DNA of 64,000 nt from Bernardetia sp. MNP-M8 (GCF_037126285.1 NZ_CP147012.1:5134001-5198000); one strand, 5' to 3'. Shown: positions 1-9,553, numbered from the stretch's first letter. The notes: generated from the sequence alone by a model not told the origin. Numbers and translations are program-made.

Positions 1-332
1 GAGGAAGAGAAATTTTAGACCGTTTTGCAGAATCATTAGAAGAATATGGTAAACCAGAAGGATATCCAAAAATGGAAGGTAAGCGTATGATTATTATGTT
101 TACGCCCAAAAATGTCCCTAAGCCTAAGAAAAAGGCAACAGATTCTTCTAAAAGTGAAAAACCAAAATCTAGCACTCCTTCTGTAAAAAGTAAGGACACA
201 GAAACAAAAGATTCAGATAATAATAGTTCTGAAAATAAAGATTCTAAAAAAGAAGACAAAGCTTCTGTAAAAAAAGCTCCTATATCTAAAAAACCTTCTA
301 CCAAAAAAGATACGAATGAGGAAGAAGAGTAA
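1..332 (+). CDS. 3' end of an unrecognised protein (partial at left edge)
   Basis: The reading frame is already open at base 3 and continues without a stop to the TAA at 330-332, so the ATG at 72 is probably internal and the true start lies left of the window. The first 40 residues look like a folded domain with a short hydrophobic strand (MIIMFTP). The rest is a Lys/Ser/Glu/Asp-rich low-complexity tail of about 65 residues, probably disordered. No family is recognised. A strong hairpin terminator follows within 30 bases. Confidence 0.6.
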   Translation, partial: GREILDRFAESLEEYGKPEGYPKMEGKRMIIMFTPKNVPKPKKKATDSSKSEKPKSSTPSVKSKDTETKDSDNNSSENKDSKKEDKASVKKAPISKKPSTKKDTNEEEE

Positions 333-361
333 ATAGGAACTCATGTAATTTTTTCGAAATA

Positions 362-395
362 AAAAAGTAGCTAAATTATTTTTTAGCTACTTTTT
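362..395 (+). terminator. Rho-independent terminator
   Basis: A 14-bp perfect stem (362-375 with 382-395) with a six-base loop is followed by a run of T. It closes the partial gene that ends at 332. Confidence 0.85.
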
Positions 396-413
396 TTATT
401 GCTATTATGTTTT

Positions 414-442
414 GTCCTAACATAGAATTATGTAACCAATTT
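414..442 (+). repeat. Dispersed 29-bp intergenic repeat, copy 1
   Basis: This stretch matches 20541-20569 at 25 of 29 positions and begins GTCCTAACATAG. Both copies lie shortly after a terminator. Function unknown; it may be a remnant of a mobile element. Confidence 0.45.
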
Positions 443-544
443 AGGGCAAATTTGTAGTGATGAGTATCAAATTCTTTTAACTAAAAATCGTATTTATTGT
501 AGTATAACAGAATGCTATGAATAAGAACCCATAAAAAAGAAAAA

Positions 545-568
545 TCAGACAATCTAAAGACTGTCTGA
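545..568 (-). terminator. Terminator of glyQS
   Basis: A 7-bp stem (545-551 with 562-568) is followed on the minus strand by a T-rich tail (544 down to about 530), 60 bases after the stop codon of the glycyl-tRNA synthetase gene. Confidence 0.6.
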
Positions 569-629
569 CTTATATTTAATTTATCTAAAAACCTGCAACA
601 TTATTGCAGAACTAGACAAGAAGTTTTTT

Positions 630-2135
630 CTAGACTAATTTTTCCAAAATTCTACTCATCGAACATTCATGAAGTAATTTTGCCTTTAGTTCTGAAATTG
701 GAATACGAATTTGTTCCATTGTATCACGATAACGAAGTGTAACTGTATTGTCTTCCAAGGTATCATGGTCGACAGTAACACAAAATGGAGTTCCGACAAC
801 ATCCTGACGAGCATAACGCTTTCCGATAGAAGCACTTTCTTCATAGAAAGTTTCTAAATCTAATTTCAAATCATTTACAATTTCCATTGCTTTTTCTGGC
901 AAACCGTCTTTCTTAGTAAGAGGAAAAACAGCTACTTTTGTTGGCGCAAGTGGAGCAGGGAAAGAAAGAACAATACGTTTTTCTACATTTCCTTTATCGT
1001 TTGTAGATTCAATTTCTTGATATGCATTACTCATCACAGACAAAAACAGACGATCAAGACCAATAGACGTTTCGATAACATAAGGAATATAATTTTCCTT
1101 TGCTTGTGCATCATGAAAACGCAATTTTTTCTTAGAAAACTCTTCGTGTTGCTTTAAATCAAAGTCTGTACGAGAATGAATACCTTCCATTTCTTTCCAA
1201 CCAATTGGATAATTGAATTCTATATCTTCAGCTGCATCAGCATAATGAGCAAGTTTGTCGTGAACATGAAAACGAAGTTTGTCGGCAGGCGTTCCGATAG
1301 CTAAATGCCATTTATGACGGTTTTCTTTCCATTTTTCAAACCATTCTTTTTGTGTCCCTGGTTTAATAAAAAATTGCATTTCCATTTGTGTAAACTCACG
1401 CATACGCATGATAAACTGACGAGCTACAATTTCATTTCTAAATGCTTTTCCAACTTGTGCAATGCCAAATGGAGGCTGCAAACGGCTTGTTTTCTGAACA
1501 TTTAAATAATTTACAAAAATACCTTGTGCTGTTTCTGGACGCAAATAAACTTCACTTGCTTCATTATCCACAGAGCCAATTTTGGTAGAAAACATCAAAT
1601 TAAACTGACGTACTTCTGTCCAGTTTGCAGTTCCTGAAATCTCACAAACAATATTTTCTTCAATAATCAAATTACGAACCCCTTCTAAATCTTCTTTCTT
1701 CAAAAGGTCATTCATTTTGTCTACTAAAGCAGTTGCTTTTTCTTTATCGCCTTCTTTTTCGTATTGTTCTGCTCTGTTTTCAATAATTTGGTCAGCACGA
1801 TAACGCTTTTGAGAATCTTTGTTATCAATCATTGGGTCATTAAAACCTTCAATGTGTCCAGATGCTTGCCACGTCGTTGGGTGCATAAAAATAGCTGCAT
1901 CAATCCCAACAATATTATCATTCAAACGTGTCATTGCCAACCACCAAGCCTGTTGAAGATTGTTGCGAAGCGCAGAACCATTTTGTCCGTAATCATAAAC
2001 GGCTTGTAAACCATCATAGATTTCAGACGATTGAAATACAAAACCGTATTCTTTACAATGTGAAATTATTTTTTGAAAAACCTCATTTTCAGGGCTTCCT
2101 TTTTGTTTTTTATTTTTTTTTGCTGTGCTTTCCAT
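630..2135 (-). CDS. glyQS: Glycyl-tRNA synthetase (single-chain alpha2 type)
   Basis: A class II aminoacyl-tRNA synthetase that charges tRNA-Gly in the cytoplasm. Visible are the catalytic-core motifs: the LRPETAQGIF block, the following motif 2 region (VGKAFRNE...MREFTQMEMQFF) and the C-terminal anticodon-binding domain starting near LAPTKVAVFPL. The open frame reaches upstream to 2225, but the ATG at 2135 was chosen. It gives about 501 residues, normal for the family. The extra 30 residues upstream are a hydrophobic/basic run unlike GlyRS, and they would overlap a good -7 element (TATCTTTG on the minus strand, 2183-2190). That element places the promoter just upstream of the chosen start. 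The gene appears monocistronic. Confidence 0.95.
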   Translation of the reverse strand: MESTAKKNKKQKGSPENEVFQKIISHCKEYGFVFQSSEIYDGLQAVYDYGQNGSALRNNLQQAWWLAMTRLNDNIVGIDAAIFMHPTTWQASGHIEGFNDPMIDNKDSQKRYRADQIIENRAEQYEKEGDKEKATALVDKMNDLLKKEDLEGVRNLIIEENIVCEISGTANWTEVRQFNLMFSTKIGSVDNEASEVYLRPETAQGIFVNYLNVQKTSRLQPPFGIAQVGKAFRNEIVARQFIMRMREFTQMEMQFFIKPGTQKEWFEKWKENRHKWHLAIGTPADKLRFHVHDKLAHYADAAEDIEFNYPIGWKEMEGIHSRTDFDLKQHEEFSKKKLRFHDAQAKENYIPYVIETSIGLDRLFLSVMSNAYQEIESTNDKGNVEKRIVLSFPAPLAPTKVAVFPLTKKDGLPEKAMEIVNDLKLDLETFYEESASIGKRYARQDVVGTPFCVTVDHDTLEDNTVTLRYRDTMEQIRIPISELKAKLLHECSMSRILEKLV

Positions 2136-2366
2136 GAAAGTCTTTTTAATATATGATTTGATAATTTTTTCGATAGAATAGGCAAAGATAAGAATTCTAT
2201 ATGAAATGATTTTGGTAAAAGACATTAGTTCTTAAAACATGTCAAAAATATAAGAAAATAAAATTTTTAGTTTTCTTTTTATAATTTTACCTTTCACAAA
2301 ACAACTCTATTTCAAGAATAGCTATATTCAAACTTTTACAACCAAAAAAACTCAAATTTTATTATA

Positions 2367-4025
2367 ATGAAATATTTCTTTCTATTCCTTTTATCTAGTA
2401 TTATTCTATTTTCTTGTCAAAACAAATCTGAAAACTCTACCAACTCCACAACTAAGCAAAAAGTAGATTTGATTGTCTACAATGCTCAAGTTTATACAGT
2501 GGATCAAACAACTCCAAAAGCTCAAGCATTTGCTGTAAAAGATGGAAAATTTATTGAAGTAGGAACAAATGAAGAAATTCAAAATAAATTTGAATCAACA
2601 GAAAAAGTAGATGCACAAGGCAAAACTATTTTACCTGGTTTAATCGATGCACATTGTCATTTTTATAATTTAGGAATGAAACTACAACAAGTAGATTTAG
2701 TAGGAACAACAAGCTATCAAGAGGTTTTGGATAGAATTGTTGCTTTTCAAAAAGAAAAAAATGCTCCTTTTATTGTTGGTAGAGGTTGGGATCAAAATGA
2801 TTGGGAAGAAAAAGAATTTCCTACTAATAAAGAACTAACAGAGCTTTTTCCAGATACTCCTGTGGCTATCACACGTATAGATGGACACGCCATGATTGCA
2901 AATCAAAAGGCACTTGAACTCGCAAAAATCACTCCTTCAACAAAAGTAGAAGGAGGAGAAATCATTCAAAAAAATGGTAAACTTACTGGTATTTTGGTAG
3001 ATAATCCTATGGAACTAGTAAGAGAAATAATTCCACAACCTAGCCGTCAATCACAAATAGAAGCTCTTTTGGAAGCTCAAAAAATCAATTTTAGTTATGG
3101 ATTGACAACATTAGATGATGCAGGACTTTCTCCAGATATTATTTCTCTTATTGATAGTCTTCAAAAGACAAACCAACTTCAAATGAGAATGTATATCATG
3201 GTAAGTAACCGTCCTGAATATGTAGAAGAGTACCTCAAAAAAGGAACTTATAAAACCGAAAAACTCAATGTTTCTTCATTCAAAGTCTATGCAGATGGTG
3301 CTTTGGGTTCAAGAGGAGCAGCTTTAAAAGAACCTTATTCAGACAAAGAAAATCATCATGGAGCAATGCTTATTGGTTATGAAAACTTACAAACACTTGC
3401 AAAAAAACTGGCTAATTCTGATTTTCAGATGAATACACATGCTATCGGAGATTCTGCAAATGCTGTGATTATTCGCACTTATTATGATGCTTTGAAAGGA
3501 CAAAAAGACCGTAGATGGAGAATAGAACACGCACAAGTAGTTGCTTCAAAAGAGTTTGAAATGTTAGACGATAACTTAATGATGAGTGTGCAGCCTACTC
3601 ACGCCACAAGTGATATGTATTGGGCAGAAGACCGTTTGGGAGAAGAGCGCATGAAAGGAGCTTATGCTTACAAGCAACTTCTTGAAAAAACAGGAAAAGT
3701 AGCTTTAGGAACGGATTATCCCGTCGAACAAGTGAATCCATTTCATACATTTTATGCAGCAGTAGCACGTAAAGACTTAAAAAATTATCCTAATGGAGGT
3801 TTTCAAAAGCAAAATGCACTCACAAGAGAAGAAACGCTCAAAGGAATGACAATTTGGGCAGCATATAGCAATTTTGAAGAAAACGAAAAAGGAAGCATTT
3901 CGGCAGGAAAATATGCTGATTTTGTTATCTTAGACCAAGATATTATGACTGTAGAAGAAGACGCAATTCCGAATACAAAGGCAGCTTCTACCTATCTGGG
4001 TGGCTTGAAGGTTTATGGAGAGTAG
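2367..4025 (+). CDS. Lipoprotein amidohydrolase (YtcJ-like, amidohydrolase 3 family)
   Basis: A metal-dependent hydrolase of the YtcJ-like group; the substrate cannot be told from sequence. Residues 1-17 form a lipoprotein signal (hydrophobic run ending in LFSC, Cys17), so the enzyme is probably anchored on the envelope. The first metal-binding motif is in GLIDAHCHF, followed by the VGRGWDQNDW segment typical of this group, the GALGSRGAAL segment, a conserved His in MNTHAIGD and a late Asp in ALGTDYPVE. At 552 residues it has full length. It lies downstream of and divergent from glyQS, and a long-loop hairpin (4065-4136) follows it. Confidence 0.88.
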   Translation: MKYFFLFLLSSIILFSCQNKSENSTNSTTKQKVDLIVYNAQVYTVDQTTPKAQAFAVKDGKFIEVGTNEEIQNKFESTEKVDAQGKTILPGLIDAHCHFYNLGMKLQQVDLVGTTSYQEVLDRIVAFQKEKNAPFIVGRGWDQNDWEEKEFPTNKELTELFPDTPVAITRIDGHAMIANQKALELAKITPSTKVEGGEIIQKNGKLTGILVDNPMELVREIIPQPSRQSQIEALLEAQKINFSYGLTTLDDAGLSPDIISLIDSLQKTNQLQMRMYIMVSNRPEYVEEYLKKGTYKTEKLNVSSFKVYADGALGSRGAALKEPYSDKENHHGAMLIGYENLQTLAKKLANSDFQMNTHAIGDSANAVIIRTYYDALKGQKDRRWRIEHAQVVASKEFEMLDDNLMMSVQPTHATSDMYWAEDRLGEERMKGAYAYKQLLEKTGKVALGTDYPVEQVNPFHTFYAAVARKDLKNYPNGGFQKQNALTREETLKGMTIWAAYSNFEENEKGSISAGKYADFVILDQDIMTVEEDAIPNTKAASTYLGGLKVYGE

Positions 4026-4372
4026 ATGCTAAAACTTATACTACTAGATATAAGTTAGACCATTAAAAAAAGGACATAAGTAATTAATTTAGAGATACAA
4101 ACCTAGAAAAATCTATTTCGTTATCTGTCCTTTTTTAAAGGAATTTATACTTTTAGGTAATAGAGAATACAAGTACAAAGTATAGTTTAACTATTGAAGT
4201 GAATAGTTTAAAAACACACAAATATTTTTTTTAAATTAGAATAATTTTGAAACTTGTATCGTATTTTTGCGTTAGTTATTGTAACTTTCATTTCAATTTG
4301 AAAGTTTTGAAACTAAGATTATTACTTGCTCTTTTTAATCAAGAGCAATATACATATAAAATATAACCAGTC
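4026..4372 (+). promoter_or_regulatory. Leader of the isochorismate synthase gene with two hairpins
   Basis: This 347-base gap holds the terminator at 4065-4136 and then an AT-rich leader. A TATTTTTG box at 4262-4269 fits the Bacteroidota -7 element, but no well-spaced TTTG lies upstream. Two 8-bp perfect hairpins follow, at 4283-4306 and 4326-4348, before the GTG start at 4373. They may be an attenuator or simply mRNA structure. Confidence 0.35.
4065..4136 (+). terminator. Probable terminator with large loop
   Basis: Complementary arms 4065-4076 and 4126-4136 carry A and T runs on the outside and enclose a loop of about 49 bases. It lies 40 bases after the amidohydrolase stop. The large loop makes the call tentative. 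Confidence 0.45.
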
Positions 4373-5698
4373 GTGAAAAATCATTTAGCTATTTCCAAAA
4401 TACTTTCTATTACAGATACAACTACATTTTTTGATACCAATAAAGAGAATGATGGAGAAATTAAATTAAATTCTTTTCAATTTATCAAAAAAATGTGGTG
4501 TGCTGCCATTGCTCAAAATTTAGCTGTTTCATTATGGAGAGAACCAAATACTGATAATTTGCATTTGGTTATAGATTTATCTCAAAAAACAAGGTTAGTG
4601 GAAGCCGATTTAGAAGATTTAGGAACAGGTTTTTTGATGCATAAATTTGAAAAGGAATTTGATACTCATAAAGGAAAAAACAATTCAAAGGCTTATTTTT
4701 TAGAAGCACATCTCTATTTTGATTCTTCAAATGATTTTATTGTAGAAAATATCCCTTCTAAAGACAAAAAGAAATTTGAAAAATTAAATCAAACTAAAAA
4801 AGATTTTTTTCAGAAATTAAAGCAATTACAAAACAAAAAAGATTGTAAAACGCCTTATTTTTATCCACAAAGTATTCCAGCAGCAACTACAAAAGAAATA
4901 TATGAAAAAGCTGTCGATAAAGCGATAAAAGCAATGCAAAATGATGAGTTTCAAAAAGTAGTTATTTCACGCAATAAATTTATTGATTTAGATAAAAATG
5001 GAGAAAATACGTTTGATGCTTTGGAAGCCTATCATAAATTAGAGCAGACTTACAAAACTGCTTTTGTGTCTTTGGTTTCGATTCCTCTTATCGGTACATG
5101 GATGTGTGCAACGCCTGAGCTTTTGGTCAGTCAAGATAAAAATGGAATTTTTAGAACCATGGCATTGGCAGGAACACAGTCAGGAAAAGAAGTAAAAGAA
5201 CTCAAAAATGCACTTTGGAGACAAAAAGAAATTGAAGAACAGGCTTTAGTCAGTCGTTATATTATAAACTGTTTTAAGAAAATTCGTTTGAGAGAATACG
5301 AAGAAATAGGACCTAAAACGGTAAGAGCTGGAAATATTTTGCATTTAAGAACTGAATTTTTAGTCGATACAAAACAAGAGCGTTTCCCACAACTGGCAAC
5401 GGTTATGTTAGAACTTTTACATCCAACTTCGGCAGTTTGTGGAATGCCAAAAGAAATAACAACACAGTTTATTTTGGAAAATGAAGGCTATGATAGAGGT
5501 TTTTATGCAGGGTATTTAGGTGGAATTAATTTCAAAAATGGAAGTAGTCTTTATGTTCATCTTCGCTGTATGCAACTTTTAGAAAATCAAGCTATTTTGT
5601 ATGCAGGAGGTGGAATTACGGCAGATTCGGATACTGACAAAGAATGGCTAGAAACCGAGATGAAATGTCAAACGATAGAAAGTGTGGTTTTTGAGTAA
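4373..5698 (+). CDS. menF: Isochorismate synthase (chorismate-binding family)
   Basis: Converts chorismate to isochorismate, the first step of menaquinone (or siderophore) synthesis. The C-terminal two thirds carries the chorismate-binding fold: KVVISRNKFIDL, the MALAGTQSG segment, LHPTSAVCGMPKE and ENEGYDRGFYAGYLGG, ending in the expected AGGGITADSD and ETEMKCQTI. The N-terminal 150 residues are family-specific and poorly conserved. The start is a GTG, which fits the length (441 residues) and lies after a hairpin-rich leader. Bacteroidota use menaquinone, so MenF is the likely role, but no other men gene is nearby and an EntC-type role cannot be excluded. Confidence 0.85.
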   Translation: MKNHLAISKILSITDTTTFFDTNKENDGEIKLNSFQFIKKMWCAAIAQNLAVSLWREPNTDNLHLVIDLSQKTRLVEADLEDLGTGFLMHKFEKEFDTHKGKNNSKAYFLEAHLYFDSSNDFIVENIPSKDKKKFEKLNQTKKDFFQKLKQLQNKKDCKTPYFYPQSIPAATTKEIYEKAVDKAIKAMQNDEFQKVVISRNKFIDLDKNGENTFDALEAYHKLEQTYKTAFVSLVSIPLIGTWMCATPELLVSQDKNGIFRTMALAGTQSGKEVKELKNALWRQKEIEEQALVSRYIINCFKKIRLREYEEIGPKTVRAGNILHLRTEFLVDTKQERFPQLATVMLELLHPTSAVCGMPKEITTQFILENEGYDRGFYAGYLGGINFKNGSSLYVHLRCMQLLENQAILYAGGGITADSDTDKEWLETEMKCQTIESVVFE

Positions 5699-5820
5699 TT
5701 TAGTTTACTTCTGTGTCTGTAAAAGTTTTTTTAATGTGTAACCTTCTAGCATTTTATTTAAACAAAAAAACTTAATAGTAGTTATTATAACAGTATTAAA
5801 CTATAAATATGTTAAATACT

Positions 5821-5860
5821 CATTTTTTAAACTCAATGTTCAGTCACATTTTTTAAACTC
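5821..5860 (+). repeat. 14-bp direct repeat upstream of the DUF1206 gene
   Basis: CATTTTTTAAACTC occurs at 5821-5834 and again at 5847-5860, a 26-bp period, ending 9 bases before the start codon at 5870. It could be a paired protein-binding site or a simple duplication. Confidence 0.4.
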
Positions 5861-5869
5861 TCAATTTTT

Positions 5870-6679
5870 ATGATTTCGATTAACTCATTATCAACAAACA
5901 AAAAAGAATCCCTAGAAAAGTTTGCCAAGTCAGGCTACTTTATGAAAGGAGTTGTTTATCTCCTGATTGGTGTACTTGCTACAATGACAGCCTTTGGTTT
6001 GGGAGGACAAGTAAGTGGTAAAACTGGTATTTTTCAATTTATTTTACAACAACCTTTCGGACGTATTTTATTAGGTATTGTTGCTGTTGGTCTTTTTGGT
6101 TATACAGCATGGAGATGGACACAGGCTTTTATCAATCCCGAGAATGATCAAAATGACACACAAAATAAATTTCGTCGTATAGGATTTTTTATTAGTGGTC
6201 TTTCTTATGGTACATTTGCTACTTTTGCAGCAAAAATGGCAATTAAAGGTGGAAGTTCTTCATCAGGTGGTGGTGGACGTACTACAGCTATCGCCAAAAT
6301 TCTTGAAGTTCCTGCTGGTGAAGTGATTATTGGTATTTTAGCTCTTTTTATTATTGGAAAAGGAGTCTATGATATTTGGAAAGGATTTTCAAATAAACAC
6401 ATGAAAAAAGTAAGTGATTTAGGATTCAAAACAAAAGAAGCAGTCAGAAAAGCTGGGCAAGTAGGTTATATTTCAAGAGGAATTGTTTTATTAGTTGCTG
6501 GTTATATTACAGCACGTGCTGCTATTGAATCTAATGCGAGTAAAGCAGGTGGAACAGAAGGAGCATTCGAATTTATGTTTTCTTCCACTAGTGCTTGGCT
6601 AGTTGGGTTAGTAGCTCTTGGCTTGGCTCTCTATGGTCTTTTTATGATGATTAAAGCTAAAGAATTTTATATTCAGTAA
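5870..6679 (+). CDS. DUF1206 family membrane protein
   Basis: An integral membrane protein of 269 residues made of three repeats, each with two membrane spans. The repeats begin KSGYFMKGVVYLLIG (about residue 20), FRRIGFFISGLSYG (about 104) and KAGQVGYISRGIVLL (about 199), the pattern of DUF1206. A Gly/Ser-rich linker (SSSGGGGRT) lies in the middle. The biochemical function of the family is unknown. The start is at an ATG directly after a pair of 14-bp direct repeats, and a strong terminator follows. It stands alone between menF and rlpA. Confidence 0.85.
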   Translation: MISINSLSTNKKESLEKFAKSGYFMKGVVYLLIGVLATMTAFGLGGQVSGKTGIFQFILQQPFGRILLGIVAVGLFGYTAWRWTQAFINPENDQNDTQNKFRRIGFFISGLSYGTFATFAAKMAIKGGSSSSGGGGRTTAIAKILEVPAGEVIIGILALFIIGKGVYDIWKGFSNKHMKKVSDLGFKTKEAVRKAGQVGYISRGIVLLVAGYITARAAIESNASKAGGTEGAFEFMFSSTSAWLVGLVALGLALYGLFMMIKAKEFYIQ

Positions 6680-6703
6680 TAACTAAAAAATTTAATTTTA
6701 CAT

Positions 6704-6742
6704 AAAAACCTCAAATTATTCTAACATAATTTGAGGTTTTTT
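6704..6742. terminator. Bidirectional terminator
   Basis: A 15-bp perfect stem (6704-6718 with 6727-6741) with A and T runs on the two sides lies between the convergent DUF1206 and rlpA genes and can serve both. Confidence 0.85.
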
Positions 6743-6803
6743 GTGTTTACTCAACTATAAAATTAGCTTTACCAATTTTAGAATCTGTCTTTTCAACTAG
6801 TTT

Positions 6804-7241
6804 CTATAAATCGTATTCTATTTTAACATTTACAATTCCATCACGAATAAAGTCTAATTCTCTTGCTCCTCTGCTAGTTACATCAATAATTCTACCTGTT
6901 ACAAAAGGACCTCTATCATTTATTTTGACTCTTATTTTTTTTCCATTTTTCAAATTTGTGACAGTTACCATTGTACCAAAAGGAAGTGTTTTGTGTGCTG
7001 CTGTCAATAAATTTTGTCTAAATGTTTCGCCACTTGCAGTGGGTCTTCCTTCATATTTGTCAGCATAATAAGATGCAATTCCTTCTTCTGTATACTCTCC
7101 TCCATTTGTAGAATCATCTTCTACAGGTGCAAATAATTCGTCACAAGAGGAAAGCGAAAAAATTAGAAACATAGAAATAGAAAAGAAGAGAACGTTTGCT
7201 TTGACTTTCAAAATATTTTTAAATTTTATCGTAGGATTCAT
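6804..7241 (-). CDS. rlpA: RlpA-like lipoprotein (double-psi beta-barrel)
   Basis: An outer-membrane or periplasmic lipoprotein of the RlpA family, whose characterised members cleave peptidoglycan strands lacking stem peptides. The N-terminus has a basic region, a hydrophobic run and the lipobox LSSC (Cys33). The remainder is the double-psi beta-barrel: EEGIASYYADKYEGRPTASGE, then AAHKTLPFGTMVTVTN, then KINDRGPFV with the conserved Asp-Arg-Gly-Pro and IIDVTSRGARELDF. No SPOR domain is present, so septal targeting seen in other RlpA proteins is not supported here. It is 145 residues long and monocistronic. Confidence 0.9.
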   Translation of the reverse strand: MNPTIKFKNILKVKANVLFFSISMFLIFSLSSCDELFAPVEDDSTNGGEYTEEGIASYYADKYEGRPTASGETFRQNLLTAAHKTLPFGTMVTVTNLKNGKKIRVKINDRGPFVTGRIIDVTSRGARELDFIRDGIVNVKIEYDL

Positions 7242-7354
7242 ATTGTATAATATTGTTAGTGAATAAGTTAGGTTTTACAAAACCAGTAAAGAGTAAAAAA
7301 TAGTATTTATTTTATATCTTTTATAGTAGATTTTACAAAAGCCTTACCAAAAAC

Positions 7355-7505
7355 AATCCTATTGGGTTTTCTTATAAAAAAAGAAAAGTGCCCTTGTTAG
7401 TGTTTTAGTGATAGCGACACCAACAACCACAACTTGACCACAGAGGTTTAAGATATAAAAATGGAACTAAATAGTTTTTATAAGAAAACCCTGAACAATC
7501 TTATT
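7355..7505. mobile_element. MITE-like element with 17-bp perfect terminal inverted repeats
   Basis: A 126-bp unit (7366-7491) is bounded by perfect inverted repeats: GGGTTTTCTTATAAAAA at 7366-7382 and its complement at 7475-7491. It lacks any ORF. Flanking 11-base direct repeats (7355-7365 and 7495-7505) differ at one base and may be a target duplication. Inside is a copy of the GACACCAACAAC motif (7416-7427), which also occurs elsewhere in the window. The same left terminus occurs at 54089-54105. The rest of the 588-base gap 7242-7829 shows nothing recognisable. Confidence 0.6.
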
Positions 7506-7829
7506 AACAAGTTGAATATAATTTTTATTTGATTTAAGTAATTGGGTAAAATAAAACATATCTAAAAAAGATTTAGAAAATGAAAATTTACAACTCTCAA
7601 AACTCCTTTCAGATGGCAAATAGATTTGCCTAATCTAATAAATAATTTTGCTCAGTCACTTATTCAAAAAACTAACTTATATTTGATTAAAAATTAGAAT
7701 ATCATTTTACAATTATTTTTTCAAATAAATTTTAGAAAGATTAGTATTTTGATTAATTTGAATGGATAAAAATTTGATTCTATTTCCATTGTAACTATTT
7801 TAAAGTATAAAAAAATACCAATTTTGACT

Positions 7830-9476
7830 ATGACCAACAATAAAAAAATAACTATAAATAATTCACTTTTTTTGAAAGCTAATTTCATTTTACTTTTACT
7901 TATCGGAATATGCTTTTCTAGCTCAGCACAGATACAAGTCATTGATCACACCGAAATTACAACAAAGTCAGAAGAAGGATCTGATTTTTCAGATTACACG
8001 GCTGTGCCTTTAGGAGAAAATGGTTTATTAGTTTCCCTAACTCACTACATAAAAGGACAAAAAGAAATTTTAATAGCTAAATATGATACTACTTTTCAAA
8101 ATATTTGGGAACAAAAACATGTGGTAAAAGGAGAAGATAAAATTGTTCATTATGTTGTTGCAGATAGTTTTATTTATTATTTGGTAGATAAACAACGTTA
8201 TGATTATGAAATATTAAAAATAAACTTGCATAGTGGGATAATGAAAATTATTACTTATGAGAAAATATTAAAAGCTACTTATACAGAAATATGTGCAGCA
8301 GGAAATATAATTCTTTTGGGAGGAGAAGCAGAGAATAATCCAGTAGTTTTACATCTAAATATTAAAACAGGCAGACAGCAAATTTTACCTTCTTTAGTTC
8401 AGAAAAGCACTTACTTGGCAAATCTAAGTATAGATATTGAAAATGATGTAATTTTGGCTATTGTGGCAGGTAAATATAGTTCATATAAATATTCATTCTT
8501 TTATTTCTACAGCCTAGATGCCCAATTACGTTATAATGTAACTATTCCAGATAATAAAGAATATGATTTACAAACTTTTCGTCCTTTGATTACAGCAACA
8601 GATGAAATAATAGTATTTGGAACATACTCTTCTCCAAAATGGAAACGCTCACAAGGAATTTATAGTTTGAAGATAAAGAATAAAAAAGAAGACGGTTTTA
8701 GATTTTATGATTTTTCTTATTTGAATAATTTTTTTAATAATTTGAATGAGAAAAAGCGTGAAAAAATGGCTACTAAAGTTAAAAGAGCAAGAAAAAAAGA
8801 CTCTCCTGTACGCTACTCAAATGATTACTTCGTAAGTCCATTACGAATAGAAAAAGATCGAATTTATTTATCATTGGAAGGATATAATCCCGTTTATCAA
8901 AACGGAAACAATGTAGCTAACAATATGATAGGAAATCCTTATTTTGGTTCTGGAAACTCTCGGGTTTATAATAACAGAGGAGGGAGCAGAAGTATGTGGC
9001 AAAATGGAGGAAATCCAAATCCAAATATGACAGTGAGCTATAAATATGAACAAGGAATCGTTTGTAGTTTTGATAAAGAAGGAAAACTACTTTGGGATAA
9101 CCAATTTGACTTTGATGAGTTTGAATCACAAAAAATATTTCCTTTTTTCTCTTATAGCGTCAGAAATGATACATTAGCACTTTTTAGACTAGATGAAGAA
9201 GAATTATTTTACAAACAAACTGTAAAAAGTAAAGAGCAAGAATTAATCTCTGAATATGAAGTTCCAAGAAGAGATAGTTTGGATAATATAGTCAATCGTT
9301 CTGATGAAATTTTGATGCACTGGTACGATGACAATTATTTGGTCTCAGGTTATCAAATTGTCAGAAATCAACTTTCTAGTCCTGCTCGTAGAAAGGTATT
9401 TTATTTTACTCGTTTGCGTTATCCTTTTTCGGCTGTTGAGGTCGATAAAGAGGAAGAGAAAGAAGAGAAAAAATAG
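7830..9476 (+). CDS. Secreted protein of unknown function, probable beta-propeller
   Basis: The family is not recognised. A signal peptide is clear (hydrophobic run LLLLIGICFSSSAQ, about residues 20-33), so the protein is exported. The body is rich in short alternating strands with repeated charged/aromatic turns (for example DTTFQNIWEQK and FDKEGKLLWDNQFDF), typical of propeller-like WD40/YVTN folds; this is inference. A basic patch around KREKMATKVKRARKK and a Gly/Asn-rich loop (GNGNxxN-like, about residue 360-390) interrupt it, and the C-terminus is Glu/Lys-rich. The ATG at 7830 is preferred over the TTG two codons upstream. A 536-residue protein at 43712-45322 has a similar layout. Confidence 0.7.
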   Translation: MTNNKKITINNSLFLKANFILLLLIGICFSSSAQIQVIDHTEITTKSEEGSDFSDYTAVPLGENGLLVSLTHYIKGQKEILIAKYDTTFQNIWEQKHVVKGEDKIVHYVVADSFIYYLVDKQRYDYEILKINLHSGIMKIITYEKILKATYTEICAAGNIILLGGEAENNPVVLHLNIKTGRQQILPSLVQKSTYLANLSIDIENDVILAIVAGKYSSYKYSFFYFYSLDAQLRYNVTIPDNKEYDLQTFRPLITATDEIIVFGTYSSPKWKRSQGIYSLKIKNKKEDGFRFYDFSYLNNFFNNLNEKKREKMATKVKRARKKDSPVRYSNDYFVSPLRIEKDRIYLSLEGYNPVYQNGNNVANNMIGNPYFGSGNSRVYNNRGGSRSMWQNGGNPNPNMTVSYKYEQGIVCSFDKEGKLLWDNQFDFDEFESQKIFPFFSYSVRNDTLALFRLDEEELFYKQTVKSKEQELISEYEVPRRDSLDNIVNRSDEILMHWYDDNYLVSGYQIVRNQLSSPARRKVFYFTRLRYPFSAVEVDKEEEKEEKK

Positions 9477-9492
9477 CCAAGTAATTAACAAA

Positions 9493-9529
9493 AAAATAAC
9501 GCTATAAATTTTCTTCATAGCGTTATTTT
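9493..9529. terminator. Bidirectional terminator
   Basis: A 13-bp perfect stem (9493-9505 with 9517-9529) with A and T tails lies between the plus-strand secreted protein and the minus-strand SecB-like operon. Confidence 0.85.
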
Positions 9530-9553
9530 CTTGATTGCACTAGTGCTACGGAA

